DNA of 6,947 nt from NCBI GenBank assembly GCA_947565475.1, contig CANOGI010000121.1:1-6947 (forward strand), written 5' to 3'. The position numbers and the translations under genes were made by a program. The notes below the pieces were generated by a model. That model did not search any database. It had not been told where the DNA came from and saw nothing but the letters and a program-made list of their open reading frames with translations. This document shows positions 5,961 through 6,947 of the stretch, piece after piece; the stretch's first letter is position 1, and each line of letters starts with the position of its first letter. Source of the DNA: an uncultured Eubacteriaceae bacterium (GTDB lineage: Bacteria; Bacillota; Clostridia; Lachnospirales; CAG-274).

Positions 5961-6947
5961 AATTTATAGCTTTCGGCAAAAAGCTTAAAACTTTCAAGTG
6001 AGTTAATTACCGTATTCTTATCAACACAATAAGCTATTCTAAAATATCCGGGGCAGGAAAAGGTAGAGCCTGGAACAATAATAAGTCTATATTTTTTCGC
6101 GCTTTCGCAAAAAGCCTTATCGTCCTTAATAAAACATTTAGGAAACATATAAAAAGTTCCTTTTGGCTCAACACATTCATAACCATAGTCACACAAAGCT
6201 TTGTAAAGAATATTTTTATTTTCCTCATATACGCTTAAATCTGATGTGTCATCTAAACACTCTTAGATAACATTTTGAAAAAGCGATGTGGCATTTACAT
6301 ATCCAAGTATTCTGTTAGCTACGCCTAAAGCCCCAAAAATCTCTTCATAATAATCCATTTCCGATGGAACAACAAGATAACCTATTCTCTCACCCGGCAA
6401 AGATAAAGTTTTACTGTATGAGTACCCTACAAATGTATTTTTATAATATTTTGTAATATATGGAATAACCTCATTATTAAAGACAAGCTCTCTATATGGT
6501 TCATCCGAAATAATATAAATTGAGGTATTAAACTCTTTTTGTTTGCTCTCAAGTATTTCAGCAAGCTTTTTTATATCAGCCTCCGAGTAAACAACGCCAG
6601 TCGGGTTATTAGGATTATTTATAATAATAGCCTTTGTCTTACTTGAGATTTTCTTTTCAAAATCCTCAAAATCAATAGAAAAATTCTCAAAATTAGGCTT
6701 AACGACAACAGGAACACCGTCATAATTAGATATATAATTATCATACTCTCCAAAATACGGCGCGAATAAAATAATCTCATCCCCTGGATTAATAATTGTT
6801 TTTAAAGTTATATTTAAAGCTCCTGCCGCTCCAACAGTCATAATAATATTGTCTTTGTTAAAATGTGTTCCCTGCTTTCCATTAATGTTAAAAGCGATTT
6901 TTTCTCTCACGTCCTCATATCCGCAGTTATTCATATATCCATGAATC
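5957..6947 (-). pseudogene. Class I/II PLP-dependent aminotransferase (aspartate type), partial and interrupted by a stop
   Basis: The gene enters from beyond the right edge; the first complete codon reads I of IHGYMNNCGYEDVRE, so the ATG at 6934 is internal, and about 65-70 N-terminal residues are outside. It belongs to the fold-type I enzymes that move amino groups between amino acids and 2-oxoacids with pyridoxal phosphate. Seen in the 329 codons: TVGAAGALN, PYFGEYDNY, NNPNNPTGVVYS (110-121), SDEPYRELVF with the cofactor-binding Asp at about 148, SYSKTLSLPGERIGY with the Schiff-base Lys at about 178, and PGYFRIAYCV with the substrate Arg at about 303. Codon 228 is TAA (6263-6265). The frame continues on both sides without shift, as LFQNVI, stop, ECLDDTSDLSVYEENK, exactly as homologues read. 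Termination there removes about 101 residues, including the Arg, so the product would be inactive. No good restart site is seen downstream. TAA is a normal stop in neighbouring genes. Confidence 0.9.
6247..6272. repeat. Near-perfect palindrome holding the premature stop
   Basis: On the minus strand the arms TGTTATCTAA and TTAGATGACA flank the loop GAGTGT; only one pair is not Watson-Crick (T opposite G). The premature TAA is the innermost triplet of one arm and is the reverse complement of the TTA leucine codon of the other arm. Confidence 0.75.

Noticed and set aside
5957..6196. Separate small gene for the C-terminal part of the aminotransferase
   Set aside because: The nearest in-frame start is a TTG inside a conserved stretch (ALCDYGYECV) with no ribosome site, and the segment is simply the end of the family domain.
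6034..6228. Minus-strand frame MRKIKIFFTKL within the aminotransferase
   Set aside because: It is out of frame with the enzyme motifs and resembles no family; it is a shadow of the broken gene.
6263..6265. TAA recoded as an amino acid
   Set aside because: TAA ends dxs, ispA and nusB in this window, TGA ends xseA and TAG ends the Asp23/Gls24 gene, so the standard bacterial code is in use. Selenocysteine and pyrrolysine use TGA and TAG.

Overview
The window is strongly AT-rich, and every gene that can be supported lies on the minus strand. It looks chromosomal and comes from a low-GC Firmicute, most likely a member of Clostridia. The evidence is the AT-biased codon use, strong AGGAGG-type ribosome binding sites, and the order Asp23/Gls24 protein, nusB, xseA, xseB, ispA, dxs. 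From established knowledge, this matches the Bacillus subtilis block accB-accC-yqhY-nusB-folD-xseA-xseB-ispA-dxs, but here folD is missing between nusB and xseA, and accBC is replaced by an aminotransferase.

Layout in the direction of transcription (right to left): an aspartate-type aminotransferase that enters from beyond the right edge and carries one in-frame TAA (6947-5957); a 273-base spacer that opens with a good promoter containing a dyad and continues as a repeat-rich leader; an Asp23/Gls24 (YqhY-type) gene; nusB; a 147-base spacer with a palindrome and a possible second promoter; xseA, xseB and ispA packed so closely that they must be co-transcribed; a 345-base AT-rich spacer; dxs; and about 119 bases of small inverted repeats before the left edge.

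Functionally the block mixes housekeeping roles. NusB acts in transcription antitermination of rRNA operons. XseA and XseB form exonuclease VII. IspA makes farnesyl diphosphate and Dxs catalyses the first step of the MEP pathway that supplies its precursors. The Asp23/Gls24 protein is linked in B. subtilis to lipid precursor supply.

No mobile element, CRISPR array, tRNA, rRNA, defence system or clearly new system is visible. The points that deserve a second look are two broken genes within about 3 kb. The aminotransferase has a single nonsense codon lying inside a near-perfect palindrome. xseB has lost part of its last helix and changed frame, yet its typical EPFDYTEE tail survives in the other frame. 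Either the genome is decaying here or the assembly has errors. The promoter dyad and the duplicated leader upstream of the Asp23/Gls24 gene are the most interesting regulatory signals.
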